Positions 5,355 to 6,303 of a DNA stretch of 6,303 nt are shown in pieces; positions within the stretch are counted from its first letter, which is position 1; each line of letters opens with the position of its first letter. Under the pieces are notes generated by a model that saw only the letters and a program-made list of their open reading frames with translations, searched no databases and was not told the origin of the DNA. The position numbers and the translations under genes were made by a program. The DNA comes from Microbacterium sp. (GTDB taxonomy: Bacteria > Actinomycetota > Actinomycetes > Actinomycetales > Microbacteriaceae): positions 1 through 6,303 of the forward strand of contig JAITUD010000477.1 in NCBI GenBank assembly GCA_031286555.1, given 5' to 3'.

Positions 5355-5374
5355 TCTCGCAACGGTGCGAGACT
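5355..5374 (+). promoter_or_regulatory. Inverted repeat and weak -10-like box upstream of the HhH-GPD gene
   Basis: TCTCGCA (5355-5361) and TGCGAGA (5366-5372) form a perfect 7-bp inverted repeat around ACGG. The overlapping GAGACT (5369-5374) ends 6 bases before ATG 5381, the same geometry as the TANNNT boxes upstream of the HTH_42 and arr genes, although its first base is not T. This could be a leaderless promoter with a small operator. No Shine-Dalgarno sequence precedes the ATG. Confidence 0.4.
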
Positions 5375-5380
5375 GGACGC

Positions 5381-5980
5381 ATGGCCCTTCACATCACCGG
5401 AGACACCGCCGCAGACGAACTGCTGACCGACAACCCGCTGGCCCTGCTGGTCGGGATGCTGCTGGACCAGCAGGTCGCGATGGAGACCGCTTTCGCCGGC
5501 CCCCTCAAGATCGAGCAGCGCACCGGAGCCGCGGATGCCGCGACGATCGCGTCCATGGATCCCGAGGAGTTCCTCGCCGCGTTCAAGCAGTCGCCGTCGG
5601 TGCACCGCTTCCCGGGTTCGATGGCGACGCGCGTGCAGTCGCTCTGCCAGACGCTGGTCGACGACTGGGGCGGGGATGCTGCGGCGCTGTGGACGCGCCC
5701 GGTTCCTGAGCGAGCGGAGCGAGACGAAGGGCCCGACGGCCCCACCGTGCTGAAGCGGCTCAAGGCATTGCCCGGCTTCGGCGAGCAGAAGGCGAAGATC
5801 TTCCTGGCGCTGCTGGGCAAGCAGTACGGGTTCACCGGTGAGGGCTGGCGCGAGGCATCCGCACCCTACGGCGAGGACGGCTCGTTCCGCAGCGTCGCCG
5901 ACATCGTCTCACCCGAGTCGCTGACCAAGGTGCGCGAGCACAAGCGCGCGATGAAGGCAGCCGCCAAGGCCGCGAAGTGA
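5381..5980 (+). CDS. HhH-GPD-type base excision repair family protein (uncharacterised actinobacterial family)
   Basis: The 199-residue product resembles an actinobacterial family of short HhH-GPD-superfamily proteins annotated as base excision repair proteins (I recall it as TIGR03252). Conserved parts are NPLALLVGMLLDQQVAMETAFAGP (18-41), the helix-hairpin-helix ALPGFGEQKAKIFLALLGKQ (129-148), GWREASAPYG (155-164), then a Lys/Ala-rich tail. The HhH would bind the DNA backbone. The canonical glycosylase Lys (endonuclease III K120 position) aligns to Q136, and no Asp stands at the catalytic Asp position (G153 or E154, depending on the gap), so activity is uncertain. Residues 107-118 (PVPERAERDEGP) look inserted relative to the family, whose members are about 10-20 residues shorter, and their DNA resembles a dispersed repeat. 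The start ATG 5381 has leaderless-type spacing. The last codons overlap the DUF1801 gene (GTGA), so the two are probably co-translated. Confidence 0.85.
   Translation: MALHITGDTAADELLTDNPLALLVGMLLDQQVAMETAFAGPLKIEQRTGAADAATIASMDPEEFLAAFKQSPSVHRFPGSMATRVQSLCQTLVDDWGGDAAALWTRPVPERAERDEGPDGPTVLKRLKALPGFGEQKAKIFLALLGKQYGFTGEGWREASAPYGEDGSFRSVADIVSPESLTKVREHKRAMKAAAKAAK
5701..5733. repeat. Candidate dispersed repeat copy inside the HhH-GPD gene
   Basis: The 33-bp stretch contains GAGCGAG twice (5708-5714 and 5717-5723), then ACGAAGGGCC. It resembles short repeats of the form 'tgagcgagcg-n-agcgagacgaa' that I recall from many Microbacteriaceae genomes, usually between genes. It is 11 codons long, keeps the reading frame, and coincides with a family-atypical charged loop. 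Only one copy is in this window, so its repeat status rests on recall. Confidence 0.5.
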
Positions 5981-6303
5981 GGCCGACGGGCGGCAGCGTC
6001 GCGACGTTCGTCGCGGGCGTCATCCCGGCGAAGCGGCGCCGGGATGCCGAGACGCTGACCGCTCTGCTGCAGGAGATCTCCGGCCGCGAGCCGGAGCTCT
6101 GGGGCACGATCGTCGGCTTCGGCAGCTGCCACTACCGCTACCCCACCGGCACCGAGGGCGACATGCCGTTGCTCGCGTTCGCGCCGCGCAAGGCTGCGTC
6201 GACGATCTCTCTGGAGTCCACGGCGGCGCACGCCGACGACCTGGCGGCGCTCGGACCGCACACCACCGGCGTCGGATGCCTGTACATCAAGGACCTCGAG
6301 GAG
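5977..6303 (+). CDS. DUF1801-domain protein (3' end outside window)
   Basis: The first 109 residues of a DUF1801 (YdhG-like) protein are present. Recognisable parts are VATFVAGVIPAKRRRDAETL (8-27), ELWGTIVGFGSCHYRYPTG (41-59), EGDMPLLAFAPRKAASTISL (61-80) and LGPHTTGVGCLYIKDLEE (92-109). The window ends close to the expected C-terminus, as relatives are about 120-150 residues. DUF1801 proteins are small cytoplasmic proteins, related in fold to the frataxin-like/YdhG group, without an established reaction. GTG 5977 was chosen because its GTGA overlaps the TGA of the upstream HhH gene and the domain begins right after it; there is no better ATG. The coupling suggests co-expression with the repair-family protein but does not show a shared job. 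Confidence 0.83.
   Translation, partial: MRPTGGSVATFVAGVIPAKRRRDAETLTALLQEISGREPELWGTIVGFGSCHYRYPTGTEGDMPLLAFAPRKAASTISLESTAAHADDLAALGPHTTGVGCLYIKDLEE

Overview
The window looks like chromosomal DNA of a high-GC actinobacterium of the Microbacteriaceae, most likely Microbacterium or a close relative. The evidence is strong GC bias at third codon positions, several apparently leaderless starts with a TANNNT-like box about 6 to 7 bases before the ATG, the very frequent word GGATGC/GCATCC, and protein families typical of this group. The genus call is inference from style and family content. No stretch over 300 bases lacks a gene. I found no rRNA, tRNA, CRISPR array, transposase or integrase.

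Layout. Bases 1-363 are the 3' end of hemA (glutamyl-tRNA reductase). A winged-helix protein of the HTH_42/AlkZ-like DNA glycosylase superfamily follows (408-1523), then an intact arr gene for rifamycin ADP-ribosyltransferase (1540-1950). Converging on arr is an HxlR-family regulator (1947-2357, minus). It is divergent from a 14-helix DHA2-type drug efflux pump (2491-3945), and their shared intergenic region holds two similar TTAC-N5-GTAW boxes 18 bp apart. This half of the window reads as a small stress and drug-defence neighbourhood: rifamycin inactivation, regulated efflux and possible alkylation/crosslink repair.

The pump runs tail to tail into a broken gene (3960-4199, minus): only the C-terminal half of a dihydrofolate reductase/RibD-C-family protein. 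Its N-terminal half is gone and is replaced directly by a two-gene minus-strand cassette, a PadR-family repressor (4930-5310) and a HAAS-like five-helix membrane protein (4196-4933), joined by a GTGA stop/start overlap. The cassette has a somewhat lower GC content in places and an imperfect palindrome over its start, which suggests acquisition with loss of half the resident gene.

The right end holds a plus-strand pair, again with a GTGA overlap: an HhH-GPD-like DNA repair family protein (5381-5980) and a DUF1801 protein that runs off the window (5977-6303). The HhH gene seems to carry an in-frame copy of a dispersed intergenic-type repeat, and it lacks the usual catalytic Lys and Asp at their canonical positions.

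No clearly undescribed multi-gene system is visible. The most unusual items are the truncated reductase/PadR-HAAS junction, the repeat inside the HhH gene, and the tandem operator-like boxes.
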